From positions 42,946,668 to 43,010,667 of the forward strand of contig CP141145.1 of NCBI GenBank assembly GCA_035235625.1: a stretch of DNA of 64,000 bases. The letters run 5' to 3'. This DNA is from Saururus chinensis. Its lineage: Eukaryota > Streptophyta > Magnoliopsida > Piperales > Saururaceae. Shown here piece by piece: positions 46,105 through 59,640 of this stretch. Each line of letters starts with the position of its first letter. Within the stretch, counting starts at the first letter, position 1. A program made the translations under genes and the position numbers. The notes beneath the pieces were generated by a model, which had not been told where the DNA came from, ran no database searches, and saw only the letters and a program-made list of their open reading frames with translations.

Positions 46105-49100
46105 TCATGTAAGAAGAGTGTCAATAGCTTCAAAGAAGAGTGGTGCCATTTCAGGATTCGGTGTCTTGATGGCACATTTGATCCCAGGAATCCCAACGAC
46201 CCCTGTAAGCTCTATCAAGAATATAATATTTTGCGGGGCCTTGGCAGAAAGATAAAGAACTTCCCGATTCATGTTTCTTCGTTTAGCAATGAAGAACATA
46301 TTCGATGCTTCTAGCTTCTCCAAGGTAATATCCACACTGTTGATTACATGGTTGGTGAAATCTTTGATGATTTCATTGGAGTCGGGAAGAGACTTCCAGG
46401 TCTGTTGGATGTAATCGAGAGATCAGAGAAATCAAAGTGATATAAGCTTCATATGATGATGCTAGTTTAATAATCTACATGCTTTTGAGATGAAAGAGGG
46501 GAAAAAAGGCACAGTAACCCAAACAGCATCTACTCCATCACATCTGGAATGACCATAGCTTCCAAATCAGAGCGCATTAATACCACTTTCACAGTAAAAT
46601 AACCGACCAGGTACCAGTGAAGACAGGATATATACCAACCAACCATCAATGTCTTCTTTTGATTTAAAATTGGAAATATGCATAAAATTGAAAAAGTTAG
46701 CATGTCATTACCTCTAGAAATATTGCTCGTTCCATTTTTCCATCCTCCATGAGAAATACATGGAGTAAAACCTTATCGTTGAAGTACCAGACTGGTTGTT
46801 GATTATTTTTCACTGCTACTTGCAAAAGTGATGTCGGAGGTCCAGGAAGTACACTTTGAAACAACACCATGGGTAAAAGGATTGTGGCTGAAGCTCCAGG
46901 TTGCAATTGTGGAATCTAAGGAGCAAACAGTTGCAATTATATATCAATTTAATTGTGTGTGCAAGAGAGGGAGTGGGGAGGGGGGAGGGGGAGGGAGAGG
47001 GAGAGGGAGAGGGAGAGAGCCAAAAGAGCTAAGTACCTGAAGAGGTCCAGCAGCAGCAAGCCCAAATGTGTTTTTGTTGAACTGAATCATGAATCCATCG
47101 AGAGAAGTCTGAGAATTATTCTCAAACAACATGCTGTAAAATATTTGACTATCACGACGAACGAGTTGTGCGCTGATCTGAAGGCCTTGACCAGTTGATG
47201 CTGGTAGTAATACAGGTAAAGGAGGACTGTGTACAACAAATAGACAGAGAAGCTAAATCAAATATTTTGAAATGCATCAGTGGAGGTCCCACAATGCAGA
47301 AAACAACAAAAGAAAATTCGAAAAAGGTGGCAAAAGTAAAAATAAGGCAACAAAAATTCCCCTAAATTGACTTCGAGGATCAAGTAGAGTTTAATAAACT
47401 GAATCTTCCCAATTGAAAATAAGTCATGCAGCCAGCTTTTCTTCTGGATTTGCCTGTTTAAATCACCTTGACTCAAATCACTTTAATGTAAAATTAAAAA
47501 GCCTTTTACATCCATCAATGATGTTAAAGATAGATGTCCCCTTCATATAAATTGCAATCCAACCCAACTCATTATTCACTCAAATTTATAATTATATCAA
47601 CAAGTTTAAGACTACCAGAAATGTTTTAACTTATGCATTCGTAAAAATTGATTTTCCTCACCCAGTAGGCATTGGTGGCTGATCAACAGGAACAAGGGCA
47701 CCATCCAAGCCAATCAAGTCACCAAGCAAGTCAGGCACGGGAACTGCAGCAGCAGCACTTGGTGCTGTTGCAGCTGGCTGGTTAGCTGGAGGAGAAACAC
47801 TACCAGAACTAGTCTGACCTGGTGCACTATTAGCAGCATGAGCAGGTGTATCAGAGTATGCAGTTTCACTACCATCAAGGTATTCCTCCTCTTCAGGCCT
47901 CTGAACTGCAGTCTTAACGCGTGTTACAAATGCATCCGGAGGCTTGTGGTAAACAGAAGCCAGTGTAGCAATATTGGCAAGAAGCTCATCCAACAGAGAT
48001 TGGTCAAGTTGGTTTGAATCATCCTTGATCACTGGCTTCTCAGCCAAGACAACATCTTTCGCAGCCTGAAATAAAAGTATGTCTTATCAAGCAAGACCAA
48101 ACAACAAAATGACTCCTGTTATGTAATGTACGTTAATAAACCTCAGGATCAGTTGAAAGAAGGCGCCAATAGATGTAAGCACGGTCTCGTAAATCTGGAT
48201 TGTCGGTTTCCACGGTAGCATTATTTAGGACAACCTGCAGATGTAGTAAGACAGCAAAGAGAAGATAAGGCAAAGAAAGACCATTCAAAAACTTGTTTCA
48301 TCACAGATTCTTGCAAGTGCGAATCGATCCAAAAGAAAAGTCCACAACTTAAGATACATCAGCAATTGAGTAGGCTATCCACATGGGAACAGTTGTAAAT
48401 AACACAAACGCAAGGCAGATAACGTGCTGATATATGCCTCAAACAATAAAAATAACAACCTTATACATAAAAAGCCAAACAAACCTGAATCATCTGCTGT
48501 GGACCCTCGGTTGGCTTTTTAAGAAACAATTTAACAGTTGCAGTCAGTAACTGCAACTGGACTAGTGGAGGCTCCTCTGGGAAACTCTCCAAGAAGCCTT
48601 CAAGGAGTTCGTCAGCATTATCAATCCTTTCTGCATATTCGCCGATTATCCAGATCATAGATGCCTGACACAACCACCAATGCATGGGGCATAACCAAAC
48701 TTAGACTACTTATTTTGTTCATCCAATAGGCCAATCAAAGAAAACAAATACCTTGGCTTCTGGTTCATCCAGTGTATCCAAACTCTCACAAAGTGTAGCA
48801 ATGATGGACTCATAGCTGCAGAGAAAACATGATCATCTCAGCTCTAAGAATAAGGATGTTAAACAACAGTGCTTGGAAGGCACAAATTATTCATCTTACG
48901 TGTTGGGGTATCTCCTGAAAATGTCCTTGATGACAATAATGGCCTCCTGAACAACATAATTCACTTTGATTTTAATCAGCTCAAGAAGCACACTTATGCA
49001 CCTCTCGGCAGCTCTTTCCAATTTGATGGCACAACGCCCAATGGCACGGACAGCCTTTCTAACAAAATCAACATCTACTTCTGTTGCATACTCCTTGAAT

Positions 49101-52100
49101 TCCAGAAGGACCTGTTCACCAATGAACATTTTTTTTCAAATACAAGGAAACACTTACCAAGCATATAGGATCCACTTACATGGAACAAAGGTGAAAGAGA
49201 TATCAGTGTCCCAAAGACCCTGTTATGTGTGCTCCCCCATGTGCCTCGTGTGTGTGTTTACAACCAATGCTTACTGGCTCTTGAACATATGTTGGATTGT
49301 TAGCATTGTAGAGCATAATTTGTTAGCTCATTTCCTGACATTTTATGCTTTTCGATGAAATGGTCAACTCCCAAACCAAATACCTTTCCTGCAAGACTAC
49401 ACACTAGACATGGAATGGACTAAAGTGAATTATTATTAAGCATACTGGCCAGTGTGCTGCAAGCCTGCAACAAGCAATTTCATTGTTCACTAATATCATA
49501 TCTATTAATTACAATAAAGTTAAAAAGATATTGCCAAAAAAGTTAGATTAATTTTATAAATTTGAAGTATATCTTTGACATAAATTATACACACTTGTTT
49601 TTGCAGTATTTAGTTCAACGAGAAACTTCAAACATGGAAGGTTCAGTGGTAAAGTATTGGCAGCAGATGTTAGTTACACAATATTATGCAGGTACTTCAC
49701 TGCTATGTAACTGAAACTCTGAACACAGGCTGTCTATGGGTAGCAGCCAGGCGCATAAAAAATCCTCCAAAACAATCACCAAAGGGCTGGTCACTGTTAT
49801 TTGAACTTCTTCAGTGTTGTCCAACAGGAATATAGCACAGAGTTGTCTCAAATAGCCTCATATCAGACTGATTACAGCCTAATGTCAAGAGAGATACAAG
49901 AGAGGAGTAATTCAAAACAAAACAAAAAGTGAAAAAACAAAAATTTTATTGCATATGGTTGCATTTGGCAACATGGATTTGGAGGGGTGTGATTTTTTAT
50001 TACGTGGGATTTGGACCAAATCCCATGTTTACGAACTGGTTTAGGTGGGAGTTGATTTTGGTCCAAATCCCACCCCAAATCACGTGATTTCATTTATAAA
50101 AGGAAGCACGCAATTTGTAAATTACATTTTGTGACATGTTCTTTACAAATCCCATATTCCTTATCATGCTTTCTCTTCACCTTCATCTCCCCCAACTCTC
50201 AGGTAATGGCCATATCTCCGCTATCACCCTCTTCTCTCCTCACTCCCTTCTCTTTCTTTTCTTCCACCCCTGATTTTCCCCCAATCACCTATGCTAAAGA
50301 ACAAAAAGCCCATATTATTGTTATATGTGCCATCTACTACTTCATAAATTGTGAGCACTGAGTCATTTTATGGAGGGAAACAATGAAATAGAAGAAAGAA
50401 CATACTCAGGATAGAAAATTGAGGAGGGTTGTTGCAGTTAATGTAGTAGATGCTACATGTTTGCAGTTAATGTAGTAGATGCTACATGCTTGCAGTTAAT
50501 GTATTAGATGCTACATGTTTGCAGTTAATGTAGTAGATGCTACATTAACATGTAACATGACATACTCGCAATTAGGGTTAGAAAAAAGGTTTCTTAAAAG
50601 CACATCTAAAATGACATTTTTCCCAAACACTAAAAATCTGAAATACAAATCACAAGCTAATGGATTTATGAAATCACAAAATCTAAAAATACCATACTAC
50701 TTCTAAATATGTGTTACCAAAGGCACCCTAACAGAACTGCCTTACAATGTTGGCAACGACCCTATACATAATGCAGCAGGCCACCAACCTAAAATGGAAT
50801 CCTACTTAGGACTGCCTAACTTATTCCTAAGGACATCCCCAAACAGACTTGACTACCTATTTGATTATATTAAAAAAGGCCAAACGTAAACTACCAGAAA
50901 TCAAAAACTAGAGATGCTATTTCCTAAAATAGGAAAAAGTGAATACGAATTAGAATCCGGACTAGCTGGATAAATCTGAAGTTGGGAAACTACTTATCTC
51001 TGCTAAGGCAGAGTGGAAATTTTGGAACCCAATTGACAACTAGAAAAAATTATGAAGATACCCCTAACTATTCAAAAAATTTCAGTTATGCCTGACACTA
51101 AAACTCAATAGCCACTTGTCTAGCGTATTTTTTAAGCCAATTTTTTTTCTCCAAGCATGGATTTTAGGTTGTTTTGGATAATCCATGGCCCTATATATTG
51201 CTTCTTTCATCAATTCATGTTGATGTCTATCATCATTTAAGGTCATTGTATTGGCAATTTCCCTGTTATTTTTTAACAAAACAAAAGAGCAATTGGAATA
51301 CGGAAGCATCCTTACTTGGTCAATGTTCCTCTCTGATGCAAGCTTTATCATTATTTCCAACTTCTCCATCTTCACATAAATAGGGTCATTGTACTTGCAG
51401 AAGAAAACCTACAGACAGGAACTGTTAGAATATAGCAAAAAAGACAAAAAGAGTTTTTTAAAGACAATGAACTAAAACAATTACAAAAGAATTTGTGTTC
51501 AAGGCTACCTTAATTTCATGTGCAAGAATCGTGGATCTTTTTTGCACAATAAGGTTAATGTTCCTCAATGCAACATATTGTATTTCAGGCTCTGCAGAAA
51601 GCAATGTCACTAAGGGAGGTGCCATTTTCTTGCAGAGATTTCTGACAACATCAGTACTAGTGATGAGTTCCATTTGCAGAAGGATCATCTACAATAACAG
51701 GTCCATGCAGCAGAACATGCAATGCAAATGAAGCAGTCCCGTAAGAAAGGATAACAAGTAACAGAGTAAAATTCTTAAAACTTTATATGTCAACATACTT
51801 ATATGCAGATCATATGCAAACTATCAGAATTGCATTGCTTCTATTTCGGAAAAGGCAAAGCAGAAACTAGAAAGATAGGGCTGAAAAAATAAATAACTAG
51901 AAACAAAAGAGACAAAGTCAAGCAAACTATAAGCTTTTGAGTAGAATTGGGTAAATATGCCACTTTAGCCAAAAAACGAGAAGTTTACCCAGGTTGGACA
52001 TCTTTAGACTTATCAAACAAGTAGAAATAGTAATGATGTTTTCTAAAGTCAATAATTATGTAGCTATCTATGTTGCTTCTTTATGAATTCTCTTTACCCT

Positions 52101-55100
52101 TGTGAACTAATAAGTCAATAACATAATTGCATATGATGCACTTCCATGCTCCACCATATACAGTGCTTTTAATGCATGTCCAAATTATATTTTATACACT
52201 AAACACTCATTCTTTACAAATGCAAGCGTCATAAGAAAATATTTTGGGCTTATAGTTGGATGGTGATCATCGGATTGAATTAAATTACCTTAACAGCAGA
52301 AAGCACAACCGCACAATTAGCATGCTGCAGACGAGGTGTAACTCGCTCCACAATGTTTTCAGCTTCACGAGCATCATCTGCCTTGTATTTGGAAAGAGCA
52401 TCCAAAATGAATACCTGACCCCATCTGCCAAATAACCGGATCATCATATAAACTCACCTCTAATGTCAACTGATTATAACAAAAAAATTTGATCAAACTC
52501 GTGAACAATCTTAGCCTGAGGGAAGAAAATATCTATTCAGAATCCAGGTCCCATTTTATATCCCACAACTACAAAATCAACAAAATGGCACAAAAGGACA
52601 AAGTTTTAATTGAGTCAAGTGCAAATGGTACACAACTACAGTAATTCATACTTACAGGGGCCCTATCTTTATGAAATTGAAAAGATAGGCATTGCTTACG
52701 AGCCCTACCTCTATGAAATTGTGAAATAGGCATTGCTAAGTCAACAACTCATGACAACACTTCAGTCAGCTCGTACCACTGCTAGTAAAGTCCAATATCA
52801 TGGAAAGTAGAACATCCAACATTTTTCATCAAAAATCAAACTTCAAGGCCTTTTACCATAAATGAAAGATTACACGTGAGATCTTCTTATTCCCCCATTG
52901 GACATATGCCTCGTCTACTCTGTAATCTGTATCCAGTAGGAAAAAAGTATTGCACTTGCTTTCCTCTCTAAATATTGCTGTTAACATTTTCCATGACAAG
53001 GATAACTTAGAAATATTCCTTTGCTTTCATCAGAAGTATTATTTTACTCAGATCTGGCAAGTGCACTAAACGATGATTTATATTTTTGCTCTCCTGTCTA
53101 AATATTGCTGTTTTCCATCACAAAGATAACTTAGAAATATTCCTTTGCATTCATCAGAAGCATTATTTTACTCAGGTCTGGCAAGTGCACCAAAAGATGA
53201 TTTATATTTTTGCTAAGGCGTTGTATAAGTTACCAATAAAAAAAAAAGGTTGTATAAGTTATATTACAGCATCACAATAACCATTGAAATAGGTTATTTT
53301 AACTTTTAAACAGGAAGTTTATCTAACATCAGAAATATATAATAGAACAACAGACATCAACTGCGGGATTACCACATTCACACATTAGTATTCTCTGTAA
53401 AGGCAAATAGAAGAACCATAACTAGAACATAGTGTAATGTATTAAAGCCACAATGAATACAGAGTGATGTAGTCATACAAAAGCAGAAAAGGTTGGGCTG
53501 ATGAATAATTTTACATGAATAACATAATAGCAGGTGCTAGATACCAATCCTGGAAAGGAAAGAACATGATAAAGAGAAACAAATATTTCCCAGAGTCATA
53601 ATCATGCAGAAGCAATATGCAATGGGAATTTTAAGAGGGTAACTAAGTTATAATTTCAGTATAACCTTCTGACATCTGATGCAAGTTCACTTGACAGTAA
53701 AAAATTATGTAGAGTGCAGTATACAATGAATAAAACTCAATTCATGCTTACTCAGTGCACTCGTTAAGAGCAGTCAAGAGCTTTGAGAGCGTGTTACTTG
53801 TGATCTCAAAGATAGGACGGCTACTATTTTCTTGAATCTCAGCAAGTGCTGCTACAGCATTTGCTACTACCATTGGATTATTGTCAGAAATCAAATCCTT
53901 TAGAGTTTCAAGGAATCCCCTGTCTTCTACAAGCTCGGCGTTTATGTCATAAAGTTTGGCAACACAAATTGCAGCTGTTTTTCGAACATAAGGATCATCA
54001 TCCTGTCAAAAATAAGATGACGGGCAGAAAGTAAAAAGAGGCATTAGGCAGCTTACACAATGCCGTGCAAGGAGAAGCAGAAAGGCAAGACAGCACAGCA
54101 ATAGAAATCAGAGCACAAAAACCTTGAGACATCTCTGAAGAGGATCACACAGATATTCTGTAATTTTGTCAACACGAATACATCCCATAGTACGAACAGC
54201 CAAAGCACGGATCAAGGGATTTGGATCCTGAGAATCCTGCAAAATGAAAAAAAAAACGTCTGATATCAGTAAATGCATTCTTTAATACTACAATGTTCAC
54301 TATGAAGCTTACACAATATTTAAATCAGACAAAATAAACTTTGCTTTTTTATTTCTCTCAAGGGAACCAAAATAAAAAGAAAGATTACAATAGTTTACAT
54401 TTTACATTGTATATTGGTTGACAAAAAGAATCCCACATCTGACGCTTAGAAACCATAAGTCAGAGCCCTCAGCCGCACCTTCCTCTTCAAATAGGATATT
54501 CATATCCTCTATGTATTAAGTATAATACTTAGCATTAAGATCATGCTGATATAAATACTTGGATAGAAAAAAGGCACGTTCTACCATTTTGTGAAAGACT
54601 TAAAGACATGGTTGACCATTCTCAACATCTTGGGAGTATGTGAAATAATTTTGATAGTCGCACATCTAAGTGAAGCAGAATGCAGAATAAAATACTAATT
54701 CTCCAAAAAAACATAAAGATGGATAAATACATGCTTTCCCAAAGAGGTTATCCACCATTTTCGCAAAAACAACATTGAAAAACAGCAAAAGATTGGGCTG
54801 AACTGCAAATCAGAGATGACTTGGAGTACATGTTGAGAGACCAAATTATCAACTTCCTATGATATAACATGAGCAGCTAGATTTGATCACTAACCTTGAC
54901 AAATGTATTCACAGCAAGAATAGCTAGATCAGGTTGGCTTTTGGCATAGTTTATAAGATACAAGTAGACCAGCTTCTTCAATTCCAAATTCTCAGTCTGC
55001 ATACAGTTTACAACATCTGTAAATAATGATGAGACATCCTTCCCAACGGTCATTGCAGCAATGACTTTCTTCACAGCATCTTTTCTCTTATCCTACATGA

Positions 55101-56567
55101 CAAAGTCATATATTATGCTCAATTATGTCAATTAAAATCAACCTAAACGATTAAGAACTATAACAAACACCACATGGAAATTCAGAGAGCATTAAACAGC
55201 AGATGAAACAACAATAAAGCATATATCCATCACAAAAGTACCTTGCATAGCAAGGGAACTCATTTCCGGTTCAGATAGTATGCTTCACAAAATATGATAG
55301 TAATGGCAGAGACGTATGGTCATCACTAGAAATATTTTAAGTTTGACATGCAATGTTTAGTAATCTAAGGTAGATTGACAAAGCGGATAAAAAAACCCAT
55401 CAATTTTATGAAGCTTAATTATATGTTGAATTTGCTTGACTTCACAACTTACACTGAAAATGCTTGTAAATACATCAATAAATAAGACATGCAAGTCAAT
55501 TACAATTGAGAGAAATTTAACAAAGAAAAAGGAGGAAAATGTCAACTGCGTAAGACCATGTAAGCCACAGTTAAGGAAACAGCATAACCAAACTGGTGGT
55601 CTTTTATCAATTGATATCCACATATATATGTGGCAACATCTCATACATGTATAAGAAAGTGGCTAAAACGAAAAACAATAAAACTTATATACTCCATCTG
55701 TCCTAAATTAATAGCTTCATTCAAAATGAGTTTGAAAATCCAAATGGAGCAATTAATGTGGGACAGAGGGAGTATGTTTTATCAGAAGCTAGGCACTCGC
55801 TAGGAATATGCCCCCATGCAAGTATCTGAAAAAAAATACTAAATATCCCACTATAAGTTAGTTTTTTTTCGACATAAATCCTATTATAGGTTTAATACAT
55901 GCTGGTTTTTTTATTTTTAACAGTAAAAGGTATCTTTAAAATATCAGTATCTGCGAAAAAACTCTCCGAAACTTAGAGGAAGTGTCTACCCCCGCCGAGT
56001 TTTGCATTCAACAGATAATCAAGCGCACAAATATGGACATTCGTGCAAGCAATAAAATAACCGAAGTCCATAACCTCAGCCACATAAAAAAAGCCGTCAG
56101 CGATTCAATTGTATGAACAATACCGAAACATGTCCATAATCACAAATGTAGATGCTGGAATGATTCGAGTTCCCCAGACCTGATATACTCACAGTGGATT
56201 GTATTAGATCCATCTCGTGTACAACTAAAACGTATCAAGCATAGACCAACCGGTAAAAAAAACAGATTTCTAAACCGATACGACGGGAACAGACAATTAG
56301 CACAACGATATCAGACAAATCAGGGCATGAAACAAACAATAATAGTACAAGAGCAGATAGATCTAATGAGATCGCACATACATCGTTCACAACAAGCAGC
56401 GATTCACAAAAAAAAACTCCAGCGGACTAAAACAAGCTGGCGGATGCAAAAAAAGGGGGGAATTTGCATGAAATGAATACCTTGTACTGAGAATTGAGCT
56501 CTTCTTTGAGTTCAGGGATCTCCCCCTTCTTCGTCGTGGAGAAGTACTTAGAATCGTGGCCGCTCAT
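46105..56567 (-). CDS. BETAC-AD: Beta-adaptin, large subunit of AP-1/AP-2 clathrin adaptor
   Basis: The protein links cargo and clathrin at the trans-Golgi network and plasma membrane. Exons in order: 56567-56481, 55092-54895, 54236-54123, 54002-53752, 52424-52289, 51688-51509, 51408-51316, 49111-48900, 48815-48752, 48664-48485, 48234-48142, 48065-47662, 47226-47037, 46915-46712, 46401-46105. All joints are GT-AG and in frame; 900 residues (Arabidopsis beta-adaptins B/C about 893). Residues 1-580 are the HEAT-repeat trunk ([20 protein letters not shown], then [18 protein letters not shown] and [13 protein letters not shown]). A Ser/Pro/Ala-rich hinge (about 580-665) carries [10 protein letters not shown], a clathrin-box-like motif. 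The rest is the ear domain ([21 protein letters not shown]). In plants B and C copies serve both AP-1 and AP-2; the symbol is by similarity. Confidence 0.96.
46965..47022 (+). repeat. Purine-rich GGGAGA-type microsatellite in adaptin intron 13
   Basis: About 58 bp of G/A only, with regular GGGAGA units at the right end, ends 15 bp from exon 13. On the transcribed sense strand it is a C/T tract immediately after the splice donor of exon 13. Confidence 0.9.
49957..50728. mobile_element. 772-bp TIR element in adaptin intron 7
   Basis: The left end GGTTGCATTTGGCAACA and the reverse complement of the right end GGGTGCCTTTGGTAACA form imperfect terminal inverted repeats. Such GGTGT/CTTTGG-type ends resemble Harbinger/Tourist or hAT relatives. 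It is AT-rich and has a 29-bp minisatellite inside; no transposase. I see no clear target duplication, so the exact ends and class are uncertain. It expands intron 7 to 2.2 kb, the longest of the gene. Confidence 0.5.
50434..50545. repeat. 29-bp minisatellite, four units
   Basis: Four units, GCAGTTAATGTAGTAGATGC plus TACATGTTT, begin at 50,434, 50,463, 50,492 and 50,521. The repeats are nearly exact, with one or two differences per unit. Confidence 0.95.
55690..55774. mobile_element. Stowaway MITE, 85 bp, in adaptin intron 1
   Basis: The ends TACTCCATCTGTCCTAAATT and (reverse complement) TACTCCCTCTGTCCCACATT are inverted repeats with TA outside edges. Pairing goes on over about 32 bp (TTAATAGCTTCATT with AATGGAGCAATTAA). 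The size and ends are typical of Stowaway. Confidence 0.85.
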
Positions 56568-56894
56568 CTTCGCGTTCACCCCCACCTCCACCTCCAACTC
56601 CTCCTCCTTCTCCTTCTCCTCCTCCTCTACCAGAACCGGGGAACCGGAAGCGCCTCCTACTGAGAAATGAGGAAAGCTGGAGTAATTCTACCGACGGTCA
56701 ACCCACGTTAGCCAACCCACGGTTGAACCAAGGGTTCATTTTATTGCCGTTGATATTTGGGGCCCGCATTTCAAAATCACGGTGCTCGTAGGTTTAACAT
56801 CATGTTTTTTTTCCATTTTCCGTTCCCGGTTGATGACTTCATGTCACAACTCAAGGAAAATTATATTTTCATTTTTCACAAGCGAAAGCACGAA

Positions 56895-56995
56895 AACTCT
56901 TTATATTTGAGATCGAGGATACATATATTAAGTATATATTAATATTAATATTATTAATGTTAATATGCACACTTTTATCATATAAATGAAGAGTT
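56895..56995. repeat. Palindromic MITE family M1, copy c
   Basis: The left arm AACTCTTTATATTTGAGAT pairs with the right end ATATAAATGAAGAGTT. The core has TATATTAATATTAATATTA and TTAATGTTAATATGCAC, as in the other copies. Confidence 0.7.
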
Positions 56996-59480
56996 CTCAT
57001 GCATTTTTTAAAACGAAGAGTTCTCGTGCATTATTTAAACGGGCTTGTTATGGAACATAAAAAACGCTTTTATTGCAATGGCAAATGGCAATGTGAACCT
57101 GAGCCCCGGCCCACCCTCACCTCCAAAGAGGAGGCCCAACACCAACCGAAATGTCGAGCCTCGGGCTAAGTTAACCCATTGGCCTGCCCAAGAATAAAAA
57201 AATGTGTATAAGCCCTGGGCTTATAAACATAGCCCATACAGTCCCGTGGGCCAGTCCCTATTTAAGCCTATGCCTGAACTGGGTCTCTTGATAAAGGCCG
57301 ATAGGCCTCAATTTTGAACCTGGCACGGCCAAGGTTATATACGGTATAGGCCCAGGCCCTAGGCTCAAGCCAAGCCCTTTGCCATCTCTAAATGAACAAT
57401 GAACATGGACGCAAACAAGTGGTTCCCCACTACTATCCGCCGGCTAGCCATTTGTCTACTTCCCAGGACACATTGCATATGGATATGATTCTAGGAGTGT
57501 ACACAGATAAATGGACAATGCTAATTAGTCAACGTGTCGGACTATCAGATTATAGATGTGATCGACTAACCAATTGACCAAGTGACCGCATGACTAACCG
57601 CATCCAAGTGCCCAATTGTCCATTTGACCGATTTATCAACTGTCTAAATAACCTATCCGTTTGTCCAATTACAACCGCTAGACTACAACAAAAAATGGCT
57701 TTTTAAGTTTGGATTACAGGTGTGATGCAATGAAGGTGGTTTTCTTACGTTCCATTACTTTGGATGCTCGAGATCATTTTTTGTATGTTAATTATGTTAT
57801 GCTGGTGTATATGGTTTGTGCAACTAGCCACTTTGCCATGTGTTACAATCATATAATTTATAGGTTTACGGCATTCGATCTACCTTTTTTAGCAGGCACT
57901 TGTATCTTCTCCTTTGATGGCATGAATTACATCTTCTCTTGAGCTTGAATACACTTCCAAACTCTTTATCTTGAGGTTATTTGGTAATTTGGGAATGTTG
58001 CAATATGTTTACTAACAAATAGGCTCATTGCCCGTACTTAACCTCCGTTTGGTAATAAATATCTGGATTAGAAAATAAAATAAGATTAATTGATTTTAAT
58101 TTTCTAAACTAGAGATTATGGGATGGAGCAAGTATTATTATACGCACACTAATGCTAACCACTAATATGTTGCTGTTCAGTACAATATCGCAGCTATATA
58201 GCACTACAGCTCTTCATTTTCTCCGTAAATGGTGGTCAATTTTTTACTATGATGTCCACAGAGGCTTGGTGCAGAGTTACTTCCCTTTGAAGTCATTTCA
58301 AATATAAAAAATAAAAGAACCAAGTGAAATTCTATTGTTCCCATGTTTCGGATTAATCTACCAGACGAAAGACAGCCAGAGGCCTGTTCGACGTAGTTGA
58401 AGCGAGTGGCCCCCTGGCTAGGAGGTATTAGATGGAGAGGTTCACTCGCTTTAGCTCTTTGGGCTTCGGGTGAATGGAAGTTACTAATTGTATTTTAGTC
58501 ACAACGAACAAGAAGCTTCTGAACTGTGCGCATCTTACAATTTACCAACAACGTTTTGGGAAACGGTAAAATTGAATTTGTCACAAGAAGAAGCTCCGGC
58601 CTCTCTTGATATGGCCGGTTAGAACGTGCAAATTTGTCCTAAAACAGTAGTACTCTGTACGTAGAAGAAATGCCAAACGCGTCCAACGGTAGTCGCCGGC
58701 CAACTTGACCAGCTTCGAAGAAAAGGGCCTTTTAATTAAGAAAGCTTGGAAACAAAAAGGCACCTCAGATATTTGGCCGGATGTTGACACTCACAATTTG
58801 GTACCATGGACGGGATTAATCATGCTTACTTTCAAAGTTTCGTTTCTCTCCGGGAATCGAACAAACCTCATAAGACAAACAAGAAACCTCTCGTGACCAA
58901 GTCAATAGTGGTAAAACTTGGCCCCACTAGCGTCATCCAAATGGAAGTCAGAATTATTGGTGACATGACATGACTAAACACATGTTACTTATTGTGCACA
59001 TCCGTCATTGCCTGGCTAACAGGATGAGGACATTGGACCATTTGTTTTCCAATCTAATCAATATAACAGTCGCACCACTTACCACGAAAATGAAGAAAGG
59101 CTAAAAAGTTTCAGCAATTATATCCTTAACATGGGAGATTCATGAACCTCGCTCGAGGATTGGTCAAAGATGTGACACAAGTCTTCGATCCATTCGGACA
59201 AGTATAATCTAAAACTACGACACGCAAGCGTATTTACTGAATGTATATACAAAGCACTGTTGATAAAAGGTTATGCTTGAATAGACCCACTCCCAGGGCA
59301 GGTATTAGATAAATGGATATGTAATTCAGTTCATACATATGCAAGACAACAAACAATTCATCATGTCTCACATCATACCCAAAATATTTAGCTAACTTTT
59401 TTAATTTAGCAAAGGATTTAAATATGAAAAGTGCTTTAATGTTCGACTATGAGAATAAGCCTAGTATAAAAAATATATAA

Positions 59481-59583
59481 GAGTCTTTTATTTATAAAAT
59501 CGATAACACATATGTTAGCATATATTACCATAAGTGATAATAATATTAATATATAAGTTAATAATCTTAAATATTAAAGACTA
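59481..59583. repeat. Palindromic MITE family M1, copy d
   Basis: The left arm GAGTCTTTTATTTATAAAAT pairs with the right end TTAAATATTAAAGACT. The core includes ACACATATGTTAGCATATA and alternating AATATTAATATA. Confidence 0.7.
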
Positions 59584-59640
59584 TACTGTGTTCTTTATAG
59601 TAGGTTCATTGTTAAAGTAAAATATTAAAAATACTTCCAA

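Larger units (their letters stand above)
56568..59640. other. Adaptin leader/promoter and intergenic DNA
   Basis: The first 130 bp are Pro/Lys-like CTCCTCC-rich leader DNA of the adaptin gene. Beyond lie MITE M1 copies c (56,895) and d (59,481) and plain intergenic sequence. Some open frames of 60-75 codons have no recognised domain. Confidence 0.45.
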
